From positions 4,650,001 through 4,714,000 of the forward strand of contig NZ_CP030840.1 of NCBI RefSeq assembly GCF_003330725.1: a stretch of DNA of 64,000 nt. The letters run 5' to 3'. The position numbers and the translations under genes are program-made. The DNA is from Acidisarcina polymorpha. GTDB taxonomy: Bacteria; Acidobacteriota; Terriglobia; Terriglobales; Acidobacteriaceae. The notes beneath the pieces were generated by a model. It was not told the origin of the DNA and made no database searches. It saw only the letters and a program-made list of their open reading frames with translations. Below are positions 35,632 through 45,406 of this stretch, piece after piece (the stretch's first letter is position 1; each line of letters begins with the position of its first letter).

Positions 35632-38600
35632 ATGACTACCAACCGGACACTTTCTCTCCTCCACTCTCTTGGCGGCAGCCATGCGGGTAATCTGCTTGCG
35701 CTTGTCGCGATCTTGGCCTTGGCTCTTGTTCCTGTGGGAGCTCAGGTCACGGCGGCTTCGCTCTCCGGCTCAGCGACGGACCCGAGTGGAGCGGCGCTAC
35801 CGAACGCGACCGTGACCGCACTGAACGTCGACACCGGTGCATCGCAGACCACCAAGACAAGCGGCGCAGGTACGTTTACCTTCACGACCTTGCCTCCTGG
35901 AACTTACCGCGTCACGGTCGCAGAGGATGGCTTTGCGACCAAGGTCCAGGAAGGTCTGCAACTCACGGTCGGCCAAGCGGCCACGCTCAATACGGTCCTG
36001 ACGGTTGGCGCTCAATCAGAAAGTGTGACGGTCAATGCGGAGTCAGGCACTCTCATCAACTCGAGCACTGCTGAGGTCAGCTCACTGGTGAATGAGCACT
36101 CTGTCAAGGAGCTGCCGCTGAATGGCCGCGACCCGTCGAGCCTCGTTTTGCTGGCGCCGGGCGTCACAAACGTTTTGAACTCCAGCGGTACTCTGCAGAC
36201 GATCGCCGCCTTCCCGACGGAGTCGGGTGCGTCCGCCAACGGTGGCCGCCAAGGCAGCACTTACTACCTGCTGGATGGCGTGCAGAACATGGACACATAC
36301 CTACTGCTGGCCGCACCGTTTCCGAATGCGGATGCCACGCAGGAGTTCCGAGTCATCACCAACAACTTCGATGCTCGTTATGGCTTCGCTCCGGGGGCGG
36401 TCGTCAGCATCCAGACAAAAGGCGGCAGCAACGAGTTCCATGGCGGCGCCTTTGAGTTTCTCCGCAACAGCGCTCTGAACGCCGGAAATTACTTCAGTCA
36501 CCAAGTTGATCCGCTGCGGCGTAACCAGTTTGGTGGCGATCTGGGTGGCCCTGTCATCAAGAACAAGCTCTTCTTCTTCGCCAACTACCAGCAGACGCTC
36601 GCGAGCACAACTGCCGCCACCAATGTGACGGACACGCCGACCGCGGCCATGCTGGCCGGAGACTTTAGCGCTGTGCCGATCACGCTTGGTGGCCCCTTCA
36701 CGACGATCGGTGGCAAACCGAATCAGGTGGACCCCGCACTTCTGAGCGCTCCTGCACTGGCTCTCTCCCAGCAGCTGCCGCTGGGCATGGTTCCTGCCAC
36801 CGGGCAGGTGACCTATACGGGAGCCTCGCAAAGGTACAGCTACAAGGAAGCAACCGGGCGACTTGATTGGGATGTATCTCCTTCCCACCGAATCACCGCA
36901 CGCTCGTTCCTCGACTTTCTTGATCAGCCGGGACTCGGTGTTCCCGGCAATGTCCTGACCTACGTGATCGGTGAGAGAGGCCGGATCTATAACGAACTGA
37001 TCTCGGACACATGGACCATCTCCCCGAACTCAGTGAACACACTCTCCGCAGCCTGGCTGCAGAACGACTATTACACCGCAGCGCAGGTCCTCAATCATGA
37101 TGGGTCCCCCTTCTGCCTCTCACAAATTATCAACGTCAGCGACCCCCCGGGTGTCTGCTACATCGAGGGTGGCGTGAGCATATCTGGTGCGTTCAATCAG
37201 GGCTATTCGTCGCCCAACACCGAGGACCGCAGAACCTGGACGCTGAACGACGACTACTCCCGCGTTATCGGTCAGCACGTCGTCACCGTGGGTGGAAATC
37301 TGCTGCGGCAGTACGCCAATGAGATCTCTGCCTACCCGGCAAATCCGCAGGTCAACTTCAACGGGCAGTACACGGGATTCGGCCTGGCCGACTTCCTCCT
37401 TGGCGATGTGCAGAGCTACGGTCAAGGCGCGGGTGAGGTTCAGAATGAGCGTGGATTCCTGCTCGGTATCTACGCACAGGACGCTTGGCGAATCAAACCG
37501 AACCTTACGCTCACGGCCGGTGTACGCTGGGAGCCGAACCTGCCACCTTCCTTGCAGAACGGGCGCGGCGCGGCCTTCATTCCGGGTCAGCAGAGCACAC
37601 GATATCCCAACGCCCCCACGGGCATGGTCTTTCCTGGCGACGCTGGCGTGAGCGACAGCCTGATACCGCGTGACTACACGCAGGTGGCTCCTCGCATCGG
37701 CATTGCCTGGCAGCCTCGCTCCTTACCGACAACGGCCTTCCGCGCGGCCTTCGGCACCTTCTTCGCGCCCCTCGAATATTCCATCTACAACCACACCGCC
37801 GACATCAGCCCTTTTAGCCCTACCTACAGTTTTGCCGGAACACAAACAACGCCTATCCCATTTGCTTCGCCGTGGACCTCGCCTCAGTCGGGCACGGGTG
37901 GTGTCAATCCGTTTCCGCCGTTTGCTTCGGCATCGCAGGTTCCCGGACCGGACGCTACCTTCCCGACCGGTCCCAATGCGGTCAACATCTCTACCGTGTT
38001 TGCTCAAGACTTCAAGCTGGCCCGGACGCAAAGCTGGAATCTGTCAGTCGAACAGCAGCTTCCAGGTGATCTAGCCATGCACCTTGCCTACGTTGGTAGT
38101 GAAACGAACCATCTTCAGTTTCCTCTCGATCTCAACCCTGGCATCTACAGCACCAATCCAGCGCTGAACGGGGCACGTACGATCTATCCAGCCTTCTCGC
38201 GCGTGCAGGAGAACGTGAGCGGAGGAAATGCGAGCTACAACTCCTTGCAGGTTGGTCTGGAAAAGCGGTTCTCGCATGGGCTGCAGTTCCAGTCGAACTT
38301 CACCTGGTCGAAGAATGAAGATCTTTTCACTGCAAACAGCATCTCCTTCGTGAACAACATTCCAGACCCGTTCGACCCGAAGCAGAACTTCGGACGCTCC
38401 GATCTAAACATCCCATTGATCTCGGTCACGAATCTGGTTTACACCACGCCTTCGCTGTCGAACCACAGTGTCTTGCTTCGCGAAGCCCTCGGCGGCTGGC
38501 AGGTGAGCGCCATCTACACCATGCAATCAGGCACGCCATTCAGCATCCAGGGTGGCAGTGGCAACAACAACTCTGGCGCGCAGCAGAACGGCGATCGTGC

Positions 38601-38967
38601 CGATTTCGCTCCCGGCGCGAGCTACGGCAGCAGCAGCTTCGGCATCCACAACGGCAGCAAGCAGCAGTTGAACCGCTACTTCGACATTTCCAAGTTCGTT
38701 CAGAACGCGCCGGGGACATTTGGCAATACGCCGCGTAACCTCTTCAATGGGCCTGGTATTAACACCAGCGATCTTGGACTGATGAAGAACTGGATGTTCG
38801 AGCAGCGCTTCAATCTGCAATTCCGCTGGGAGATGTTCAACGCCTTCAACCACCCGAACTTCGCCAATCCGAATACATCCCCAACCAGCGGTAACTTTGG
38901 CCAGATTACGACCATCGGTCCTATTGCGCCCCGCGTACAGCAGGCCGCTCTGAAGCTGACGTTCTAA
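35632..38967 (+). CDS. TonB-dependent receptor with carboxypeptidase-like regulatory domain
   Basis: Outer-membrane transporter of 1111 residues. After a signal peptide (LLALVAILALALVPVGAQ) there is a CarboxypepD_reg domain (SGSATDPSGAALPNATVTAL, PPGTYRVTVAEDGF). A plug-like region (YYLLDGVQNMDTYL, QEFRVITNNFDARYG, SIQTKGGSNEFHGGAFEFLR in parts) and a long beta-barrel follow. The barrel ends in ALKLTF, with the terminal Phe expected for barrel insertion. ATG 35632 follows GGCAGG; the upstream ATG 35539 would add 31 residues before the signal peptide. This is the oligosaccharide-type receptor common in Terriglobia. It lies 180 bases after the GH2 gene and probably shares its transcript. The hairpin at 38980-39027 follows. 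Confidence 0.9.
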   Translation: MTTNRTLSLLHSLGGSHAGNLLALVAILALALVPVGAQVTAASLSGSATDPSGAALPNATVTALNVDTGASQTTKTSGAGTFTFTTLPPGTYRVTVAEDGFATKVQEGLQLTVGQAATLNTVLTVGAQSESVTVNAESGTLINSSTAEVSSLVNEHSVKELPLNGRDPSSLVLLAPGVTNVLNSSGTLQTIAAFPTESGASANGGRQGSTYYLLDGVQNMDTYLLLAAPFPNADATQEFRVITNNFDARYGFAPGAVVSIQTKGGSNEFHGGAFEFLRNSALNAGNYFSHQVDPLRRNQFGGDLGGPVIKNKLFFFANYQQTLASTTAATNVTDTPTAAMLAGDFSAVPITLGGPFTTIGGKPNQVDPALLSAPALALSQQLPLGMVPATGQVTYTGASQRYSYKEATGRLDWDVSPSHRITARSFLDFLDQPGLGVPGNVLTYVIGERGRIYNELISDTWTISPNSVNTLSAAWLQNDYYTAAQVLNHDGSPFCLSQIINVSDPPGVCYIEGGVSISGAFNQGYSSPNTEDRRTWTLNDDYSRVIGQHVVTVGGNLLRQYANEISAYPANPQVNFNGQYTGFGLADFLLGDVQSYGQGAGEVQNERGFLLGIYAQDAWRIKPNLTLTAGVRWEPNLPPSLQNGRGAAFIPGQQSTRYPNAPTGMVFPGDAGVSDSLIPRDYTQVAPRIGIAWQPRSLPTTAFRAAFGTFFAPLEYSIYNHTADISPFSPTYSFAGTQTTPIPFASPWTSPQSGTGGVNPFPPFASASQVPGPDATFPTGPNAVNISTVFAQDFKLARTQSWNLSVEQQLPGDLAMHLAYVGSETNHLQFPLDLNPGIYSTNPALNGARTIYPAFSRVQENVSGGNASYNSLQVGLEKRFSHGLQFQSNFTWSKNEDLFTANSISFVNNIPDPFDPKQNFGRSDLNIPLISVTNLVYTTPSLSNHSVLLREALGGWQVSAIYTMQSGTPFSIQGGSGNNNSGAQQNGDRADFAPGASYGSSSFGIHNGSKQQLNRYFDISKFVQNAPGTFGNTPRNLFNGPGINTSDLGLMKNWMFEQRFNLQFRWEMFNAFNHPNFANPNTSPTSGNFGQITTIGPIAPRVQQAALKLTF

Positions 38968-38979
38968 TTCTGATTGCCT

Positions 38980-39027
38980 GTAGACGACGATAGATGGCGC
39001 CCGGCATACCATGTATCGTCGTCCTAC
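38980..39027 (+). terminator. Long hairpin after the TonB receptor gene
   Basis: ACGACGATA (38984-38992) pairs with TATCGTCGT (39014-39022), with further pairing on both sides (ATGG/CCAT and GTAG/CTAC). It starts 12 bases past the stop codon. The U-tract is weak. Confidence 0.6.
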
Positions 39028-39145
39028 CTGTCTCATTCGAAACTGCGAGGCACGAGCGGAATCGCTCTACGTCCGGTGGGCCGTCCAATGTTCCAATTGG
39101 AAAATTGGACTACGCTGAAGCCTTCGCGTAAAGCCGCTCGGGCAG

Positions 39146-39333
39146 AACGCCTCGAAAGCAGCGCTGAACAGGTTTAAGGTCAACCCGGCGTGGGAATTGC
39201 GGGACACAAACATGATGGTCAACTCGGTTTGCCCCGGCTAGGTCGCCACGGGTCTGAACAACCACAGTGGCCCAGGCTCGCAGCCGACGGCGCCATCGCG
39301 ATTGTGAAGTATCCACAAATTGGCGGAGAGTAG
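39146..39333 (+). pseudogene. Short-chain dehydrogenase C-terminal fragment
   Basis: The plus strand reads NASKAALNRFKVN, AWELRDTNMMVNSVCPG, then in-frame TAG, VATGLNNHSGP and, after a frameshift, GAIAIVKYPQIGGE. This is the C-terminal third of a classical SDR (YxASKxAL helix, VNSVCPG). An in-frame stop and a shift show decay. The N-terminal two thirds are not present upstream. Confidence 0.7.
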
Positions 39334-39767
39334 TGCCGCCGATCGAAGCCGTGGCCGCGCTTTCACGGTTCGCTGAACCTAGTTGGGTTGTATGAATCAG
39401 GCGGGAGTTGGTACGAGGGCTCGCACAGCCGCGTGGGATGCTGCCCAGGCGCTAAGCGAACGTGGCCTTGAGTTCCGTAGCCCGAGATATGGCAGCGGCG
39501 AGAGCCATTCGGACGGGGTGCGGATAGCATGTCCCCCAATCGATCGCCCTGCTCCCGAGTCGTCGAACGGCAAGAAGTGGTCAGCATTCTTGATCGCGAG
39601 TGGCAGATTTTGGAACCTGCGGAGATCGCGGCGGCGTTCGTCGATCTCCGACGTTGTGGCCATTCGCGTCTCCAAAGAAGGAGCTGACGCCGACCAATTG
39701 GTTTTCCAGGACCTTCAGAATGAGCGACAAGATCGACCGCTCTCAATGTGCGCGTCTGTGCGTTCTA
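39334..39767. other. Spacer without recognised gene
   Basis: Open frames on both strands (for example one starting MATTSEIDERRRDLRRFQ on the minus strand) have no domain I recognise. Probably residual DNA next to the SDR fragment. Confidence 0.4.
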
Positions 39768-39893
39768 GTGTCCTGAGTCATTAACTCGTCCACGAATTGG
39801 ATTAGATATCGCCGTGATGGAAATAGCTGAAAACGCGAATCCGTCGCTACGCTCAAGATGACATTTATTTAACGAATGAACGACCCGAGACAC
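39768..39893. mobile_element. Small TA-flanked MITE-like element
   Basis: The two ends are imperfect inverted repeats: GTGTCCTGAGTCATTAACTC from 39768 inward, and GTGTCTCGGGTCGTTCATTC read inward from 39893 on the other strand; 16 of the first 22 positions match. Each end is flanked by TA (39766-39767 and 39894-39895), the target duplication typical of IS630/Tc1-mariner-related elements. At 126 bp it has no coding capacity. Confidence 0.55.
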
Positions 39894-40003
39894 TAGTGTC
39901 ATGCATTCCAGCCTAGACGATTGCAGCCGGGACGGCGCGACGTAGCGCCACGGACGGCCTCAGGGAGAGACCGCTCGTGGCGTTGAGCGCGGCGTTCGAG
40001 TTT

Positions 40004-43000
40004 CTACTGGGCATTCACGATTTGGAAGAGGACGGGAGAGCCCTTCTCCGAATCGATGTCGTTGCCGGTGTAGACGGCGGTGATGTCGTGCCCCAGCGGA
40101 GACAGCCCCGAGTAGGTGAAGGTTGCGACGCCGTTCTTCAGCGGAGCCGTGCCGAACACCTCATCCCCGCTGCGAAAGAGCACCGTGCCGGTCGGTACCG
40201 GACCGGAATCCGCCTTGACGGTTGCGGTGAAGGTGACCGCTTCGCCTAGCGTTGAGGGGTTCGCCGAAGACGTCAGAGTTGTGGCTGTCTGAATCGCGTG
40301 AGGGTTGATCGTGTAGATTCCCGTCGTGACCGAGCTGGGAGTATTTCCCGACTGGACGGCGATCGCGCGCACGATCAGCGAAGATTGCGGGTTGGGGTTT
40401 ATAAGTTGTGCTCCACCGACCGGGTAAACGGCGGAAGAGGTAGTCGGAGTAGTCCCGTCCGTCGTGTAGTAGATAGTTGCGCCCGGGGTCGGGGACTTAA
40501 TCAGGACGCCATTGTGGATAGCCAGATCGCCCGCGAAATATTTCGGAGCATACGTGCCGGGGACCGGGTAGAAGATTGGAGCGGCCACTGCTCCGCCCGT
40601 GACCTCTTGGGTGACGACAGCGCTGCCGGAAGAACTCGCCTTGCTCCCGAAATAGCTGGCATTGACTACGTGAGCGCCGGCTGAGAGCGCTGAGGTTGTG
40701 TAATCGGCGTTCCCCGCTCCGTCCAGGACAACGTTCGCCGCCGGGATGCCGTCCACGAGGAACTCGAGGTGACCCTGAGGAATCGTCCCTCCAGACTGGG
40801 ATCGAACCGACGCGCTGAAAGTGACGCTGCTCCCCAGCTTCACGGACGAGTCGCTGCTCGATACCGTCGTGGTGGTTGCGCCATTGAAAACGAATTTAGT
40901 GACGAAGCTGTTCGCGTAGCCCTTGTTTGTTCCGTAGCTGGACTTGCCTTCGCTTGCCGGGTAGTAAATCCCCTCTTTGTTGACGGTTTGAAAGGCTCCA
41001 TCGGTGACCGGGAAATCGACCGAGCTAGTGACCCCAGCTAGATATACATTTCCTAGTGGATCGCATGCGACGGCGCTCGCCGCGTCGCCTGTCGGATGGG
41101 TAGTTCCATCATTTTGGAAAGACCCGACGGATCCGCTGCCGCCGAGGTAGGTGGCGTAGGTGAGAGCGGAGCCCGTGGGATTCAGTTTGGCGAGAACTGC
41201 ATTGATTGTCTGGCCGTCCGGATTGCTTTTGAACGGGTAGGCATCACTGGTGATCGGGAAACCGGGCCCACCAGACCCGGCAAGGAAGACATCCCCCTGG
41301 GGACCGGCTGCCAGCCCGTTGAAGGCGTAAGTAGCATTTTCAGGCACCAGGAAAGTGCCAAAGACCAGCGCAGTTCCGCTGGCGTTGAGCTTGCCTAACC
41401 ATTCGCTGCCACTCTTGAGATATGCCCCTTTCGTGACCTGATCCTTTCCGTAGCTGTACAGGTCGAGCGCATAGATATTGCCCTCTTGATCCAACGCAGA
41501 CGCTACGTAAGGAAAAAACGTGGAGTAGATCAGGCCCGATCCTGAAGGGTTCAACTTCGCAGCAAATGCCATTTCGTCAACACGCGGCGCGTAGGTTGGA
41601 TCGTACGCATTCGGCGTGATTGGAAAATCCGGCGAATACGTCAGGCCCCCAACATAGGCATGGTTGGAGGAGTCGACAAACACTGACATGCCGTAGCTTT
41701 GGTACTTCCCGCCCAGAAACGTGGAATACAGCAATCCGGACCCATTCGCGTTAAGTTTGGTCACAAATACCGTGGAGGCCCCGCTTGGATTTGTCTTTGT
41801 CGTCTGGAAGGCCCCGGGGGTTACGGGAAAATCGTTCGATTGGGTGGCGCCTACTATGTAGGCATTCCCCGAGGAGTCCGCCGCTATGCCGTAGGCCTGT
41901 TCGGCGATACTTCCTCCGAGGTAGGTTGAATAGACAAGGGTCGAACCAGTGCTATCAAGCTTCGCGACTGAAGTCTTCCCGTAATTACTATTGGTTGTTT
42001 GGAAGGCGCCAGGCGTGACCGGGATATTCGCCCCGGCCAGATAGACATTCCCGGCATTATCCACCGCGAACAAGTTAGGCGCGTTGCCACTGACATAGGT
42101 GGAATACATCAAAGCGGAGCCAGACGCGTTCAACTTGCTGACGAAAGCACTATAGTGCAGATTGTTCGCCTTCAAGGCACGGCTCGTGACCGGGAAATCC
42201 GCGGTATCCGTTTCACCCGAAAAGTACGCGTTCCCAGCCGCATCCACCGCCACCTTGGAAATTGCGTATCCGTCGGTGCCATATGCCTCGCTTCCGCCAA
42301 TGTAGGTTGAGTAAGCCAGCACCGGATCGATCACCAACTCGCGGCTGTGATCGTAGCTGCCGAGTTCAAAGCCTACAGTGTTGCCGGCCAACAGGGCGAA
42401 CTTGCCCTCGACCGGCTGGCGCTGGCCGTCTTTCTTCTGATAAACGACGGGCTGGTGGAACGCGATCTCGCCGTCTCCGGCGCTCACCTTCAAGTCGCCG
42501 TTGCTGGCCAGCTTGAGCGATTCCGCACCGTCGAAGTGCAGCTTGACGGGCTTGGCGCTGGCATTCGGCGCGACCACGAAATCGAATTCAAGCTGCTGCT
42601 GGTTGCCGTAGTAGAGCAGGTCGACGCCGGGATAAACGCCGGTGTACCGCACTTTGCTGAAGGTCGGCACATTGGTGTGCCACTTGGCCGGATCGCTGCC
42701 GATGAAGTAATTCTTCTTGCCTGGCAGCGGCACGGCGCCGTCGACGCGAAGGCCGTTTGCGGCTCCGGCAAGCTCCATGCGAACGACCGCGCTCTCGGCA
42801 GATCTGGTCTCAGGGGATTTGCCCGACGGCTTCGCCAGCGACAACACCGCCGCCTTGTCGGTCAAGAAGAGGGAATAGCCCTGTCCGCGGGAGAGGAAGC
42901 GGACCTGCGCGTCGGTCTGCCCCTGGTTGGCTTCAAAGCTCAGCGGGAGCTTGCCATAGTTGGCCGCGACCGCCGCAGTGGCAAGGTGGTTTGTCGAGAG

Positions 43001-43075
43001 GGATGATTCCTGCGAGAATCCATAAGCCTGGCTGAGAGTGGCCAGAGCAATACCGAGGCAGAATTTAATTTTCAT
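40004..43075 (-). CDS. Secreted SBBP-repeat beta-propeller protein with Ig-like domains
   Basis: Exported protein of 1023 residues. A signal peptide (LGIALATLSQAYGFSQ) is followed by the conserved N-terminal region of this family (KLPLSFEANQGQTDAQVRFL, YTGVYPGVDLLYYGN, FDFVVAPNA). A beta-propeller of SBBP repeats follows (YSTYLGG ... GNAYIVGATQSNDFPVTPGA, in parts). Then come an Ig-like domain 3 module (GHLEFLVDGIPAANVVLDG), a chitobiase/HEX-type C-terminal module (GATIYYTTDGTTPTTSS) and a last Ig-like module (TGTVLFRSGDEVFGTAPL). It lacks the transmembrane hairpin and Cys seen in the proteins at 5019-12449, so it is probably released or anchored differently. It stands alone; no operon partner. 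Confidence 0.85.
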   Translation of the reverse strand: MKIKFCLGIALATLSQAYGFSQESSLSTNHLATAAVAANYGKLPLSFEANQGQTDAQVRFLSRGQGYSLFLTDKAAVLSLAKPSGKSPETRSAESAVVRMELAGAANGLRVDGAVPLPGKKNYFIGSDPAKWHTNVPTFSKVRYTGVYPGVDLLYYGNQQQLEFDFVVAPNASAKPVKLHFDGAESLKLASNGDLKVSAGDGEIAFHQPVVYQKKDGQRQPVEGKFALLAGNTVGFELGSYDHSRELVIDPVLAYSTYIGGSEAYGTDGYAISKVAVDAAGNAYFSGETDTADFPVTSRALKANNLHYSAFVSKLNASGSALMYSTYVSGNAPNLFAVDNAGNVYLAGANIPVTPGAFQTTNSNYGKTSVAKLDSTGSTLVYSTYLGGSIAEQAYGIAADSSGNAYIVGATQSNDFPVTPGAFQTTKTNPSGASTVFVTKLNANGSGLLYSTFLGGKYQSYGMSVFVDSSNHAYVGGLTYSPDFPITPNAYDPTYAPRVDEMAFAAKLNPSGSGLIYSTFFPYVASALDQEGNIYALDLYSYGKDQVTKGAYLKSGSEWLGKLNASGTALVFGTFLVPENATYAFNGLAAGPQGDVFLAGSGGPGFPITSDAYPFKSNPDGQTINAVLAKLNPTGSALTYATYLGGSGSVGSFQNDGTTHPTGDAASAVACDPLGNVYLAGVTSSVDFPVTDGAFQTVNKEGIYYPASEGKSSYGTNKGYANSFVTKFVFNGATTTTVSSSDSSVKLGSSVTFSASVRSQSGGTIPQGHLEFLVDGIPAANVVLDGAGNADYTTSALSAGAHVVNASYFGSKASSSGSAVVTQEVTGGAVAAPIFYPVPGTYAPKYFAGDLAIHNGVLIKSPTPGATIYYTTDGTTPTTSSAVYPVGGAQLINPNPQSSLIVRAIAVQSGNTPSSVTTGIYTINPHAIQTATTLTSSANPSTLGEAVTFTATVKADSGPVPTGTVLFRSGDEVFGTAPLKNGVATFTYSGLSPLGHDITAVYTGNDIDSEKGSPVLFQIVNAQ

Positions 43076-43343
43076 GGAAGTCTCCTGGCTAGGGAGCAGT
43101 GCAGAATCGTAGTCCGAAGCTGCCAGCTCATCGTGTATGTGGCTTGCGGAACTTTGAGCCTAAGTCCGAAGACGACCCTCGCCCGACTGAGGCCGATGAT
43201 CGTTTCGAACGTCAACATCCTACCACGCTGATGGCGAGTTTTGGTTGAGACCCCAATCCTGTGATTGGTTGGGACGTGGGACGGAGGCGACCGCAAAAAG
43301 CGTTGCCCGTCCCGCCTGACCGAAGACTATACTCGCAGGCTGA

Positions 43344-43712
43344 AACGCGGGAACGAACTTCCGGGCTCCCAATATCCCGCAGACCGTCGGCTCCGCCGAG
43401 GAAGACATCCGCTCCCATGCCGAACGGCTGCAATTTGAGACCGTCGCCGACTCCGCCAACGCTCCGCTCTTTCCGCTCGCCAAGCCTTTGCCACTCGGCA
43501 CCAGCGAGGATGCGTGGCCATTGCTCAAAGAGGCGGCGAAGGCCACCGGCGCCTTTCCGCTCTTCCTCGCGCTCAGTCGGCTTTACCGCGTCGCTGGAGA
43601 CTTCCTCAAGTCACTGTGGGAGCCGGACCTCTACGTCGAACCCTACGACTTCGCCGACAACAGCAGCATTTCCCCCGTACTTACTACATTGGAAGAACGG
43701 TTCTTCCTACAA
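43344..43712 (+). pseudogene. Gene remnant, possibly patatin-like
   Basis: A clean coding-style frame reads TVGSAEEDIRSHAERLQFE, SANAPLFPLAKPLPLGTSE, KATGAFPLFLALSRLYRVAG and YVEPYDFADNSS. It has no start and is cut on the right where PanE ends on the opposite strand. ATGAFP followed by a hydrophobic stretch reminds me of patatin-like phospholipases, but no GxSxG or DGG is present. The identity is a guess; that this is a fragment of a once longer gene is better supported. Confidence 0.35.
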
Positions 43713-44639
43713 TTAGTTTGCTTGAGCGGCTTCATACACCTTCAGTTGCACATAGGCCGCCGCGACGAGCGGCGCGGATACGCCTTTGGCTCGGTCGACC
43801 AGATCCCCAAGGATGTGGTCGGCCTCAACGGGGGCTCCCTTTATCAAATCTCGGTACATTGAAGAGGAAAGCGTAGACCCAGGTTGGGTCATGGTGTCGA
43901 TGTGGTGGAGGAGGGCAGACTCCGCGATCGGATAGCCATTGGCTTGGGTGATCGCTGCGCATTCCTCGATCACGGCACGAGCCAGTGACGGGCCATAAGG
44001 CACAACGGCGGCAATGTCGCCCACGACTCCGCGCCCCAACACGCAGGTAGCGCTGAGGCTTGCCAGGAACCACCACTTCTGCCACAGCGTGGCAAGAATG
44101 TCGGGTTCCAGAACAGTTTGGAAGCCCGCGTCCCTGAGCGCTCGATCAACGGACAGAATCCGTTCGGAGCGCTCTCCAGAGTGCTCGCCATAGTTGATCT
44201 GGCTAGGTCCTGCGGATTGATGAATTCGACCTAGTTCGTCCATCTCCGCGTAGATTCGTGCGCACCCACCCAATACGTGCTCTGCACCGAACCTTTCATC
44301 AAGCATAGAGAACTGCCGCATTCCGTTCAGGATTGGCAGAAGCATTGTCGCCTGCCCAACTGCCGGGGCCAAGTCTTCCATTGCGGCTTGAAGTTGATAG
44401 GCCTTGGTGGTGAGCACGATCAAGTCGAAGCGTTCTCTGCTTTCACGAAGTTGTTCCGCGGTAGCGACCTTAGGCTGTATTGTCAGATCGCCGTTTGGCG
44501 TAGTGATCTCGAGTCCGCGCTCGCGAATTTGCTCCGCTCGCCGCTCGCGGAGCAGAAATGTTACATCGCGTCCAGCCTCGGCAAGTTTGCCGCCAAAAAA
44601 TCCACCCGTCGCACCGGCGCCGACCATAAGGATACGCAT
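43713..44639 (-). CDS. 2-dehydropantoate 2-reductase family protein (PanE/ApbA)
   Basis: NADPH-dependent reductase of 308 residues. The Rossmann motif GAGATGGFFGGKLAEAG is at the N-terminus. The substrate-binding part contains LIVLTTKAYQLQ, LLPILNGM, KWWFLASLSATCVLGRG and the C-terminal GAPVEADHILGDLVDRA. Classic PanE makes pantoate for coenzyme A; several paralogues have other keto-acid substrates, so panE itself is not asserted. ATG 44639 follows GAGGAAGG. A longer start at 44789 would run into the neighbouring gene. It lies 56 bases after the NTF2-like gene on the same strand, probably one transcript under the divergent LysR regulator. Confidence 0.88.
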   Translation of the reverse strand: MRILMVGAGATGGFFGGKLAEAGRDVTFLLRERRAEQIRERGLEITTPNGDLTIQPKVATAEQLRESRERFDLIVLTTKAYQLQAAMEDLAPAVGQATMLLPILNGMRQFSMLDERFGAEHVLGGCARIYAEMDELGRIHQSAGPSQINYGEHSGERSERILSVDRALRDAGFQTVLEPDILATLWQKWWFLASLSATCVLGRGVVGDIAAVVPYGPSLARAVIEECAAITQANGYPIAESALLHHIDTMTQPGSTLSSSMYRDLIKGAPVEADHILGDLVDRAKGVSAPLVAAAYVQLKVYEAAQAN

Positions 44640-44694
44640 TTCAAATACCTTCCTCAGAAATTGACACCGAGTTTCTGCAAGCCGGAGGCTCACC

Positions 44695-45294
44695 CTAATG
44701 ATCGCTGTCGTGGAGATAGCGTTCAGGGATGGGGAGGTCGGGCCGCTCCCAATTCCAATAGACTCCGACGATGTACCAGCGGTTTGCACTTTTCAGCAAT
44801 TCGAACGACTTGATGCCGCGACGTATAGGCTTCGGGTCTTCTAAGTTTGTGCGGGATTCAAACGTGGAGTAAACGTGAGCCATCTCACCGAACCTCTCGA
44901 TCTGGTTGGCTGGATTGCTATCAAAGAAGCCCGACGTAACCGTCTGGGAGTCGGATATAGCGGCATACTCTTCTGGCGAAAGAAAGCGAACATCCGCTGT
45001 ACGCGAAGAATTTGGTGGCACACTAGCCGCGATCCGTCCACCTGGGACAAACAAGGACCGTAGACGAGTTTGATCCAACTTCCCGCCAGCCGGAGTTGAA
45101 ATGGTGGCGTAGAACGCTCGGATAATGTCTTCGACGGTGTCAACATCGGCTGGGTTCGCCTTTGGCCATTCCGGGTGCGAGGCGAGGGCGGACTGCGTAT
45201 GCTGCTGTGGCGTGGCTGGCGGGTTCTGAGCAGACATAAGAGTTGCGGAACACAAAATGAAAGAGAGAGCAAAGTGGCGAATAACGGCCTCCAA
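44695..45294 (-). CDS. Exported NTF2-like hypothetical protein
   Basis: A 199-residue protein with a signal peptide (HFALSFILCSATLMSAQ). The pattern VEDIIRAFYATISTPAGG, LRSLFVPGGRI, VYSTFESRT and FELLKSANRWYIVGVYW resembles secreted NTF2/SnoaL-like proteins. No catalytic assignment is possible. The start used is a TTG at 45294 overlapping GGAGG; an ATG occurs only inside the signal peptide, so the exact start is uncertain. Divergent from the LysR gene, 112 bases apart, and upstream of the PanE-like gene. Confidence 0.7.
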   Translation of the reverse strand: MEAVIRHFALSFILCSATLMSAQNPPATPQQHTQSALASHPEWPKANPADVDTVEDIIRAFYATISTPAGGKLDQTRLRSLFVPGGRIAASVPPNSSRTADVRFLSPEEYAAISDSQTVTSGFFDSNPANQIERFGEMAHVYSTFESRTNLEDPKPIRRGIKSFELLKSANRWYIVGVYWNWERPDLPIPERYLHDSDH

Positions 45295-45406
45295 GGAGAG
45301 AGACAGGTCTGGTCATCATGACCGCGTACTACAGTTCCAGCTTACATACCCGTTTTGAGAAACAACAGTTCGTAATTCTGACATTATTGTTGATTATTAT
45401 TAAAGT

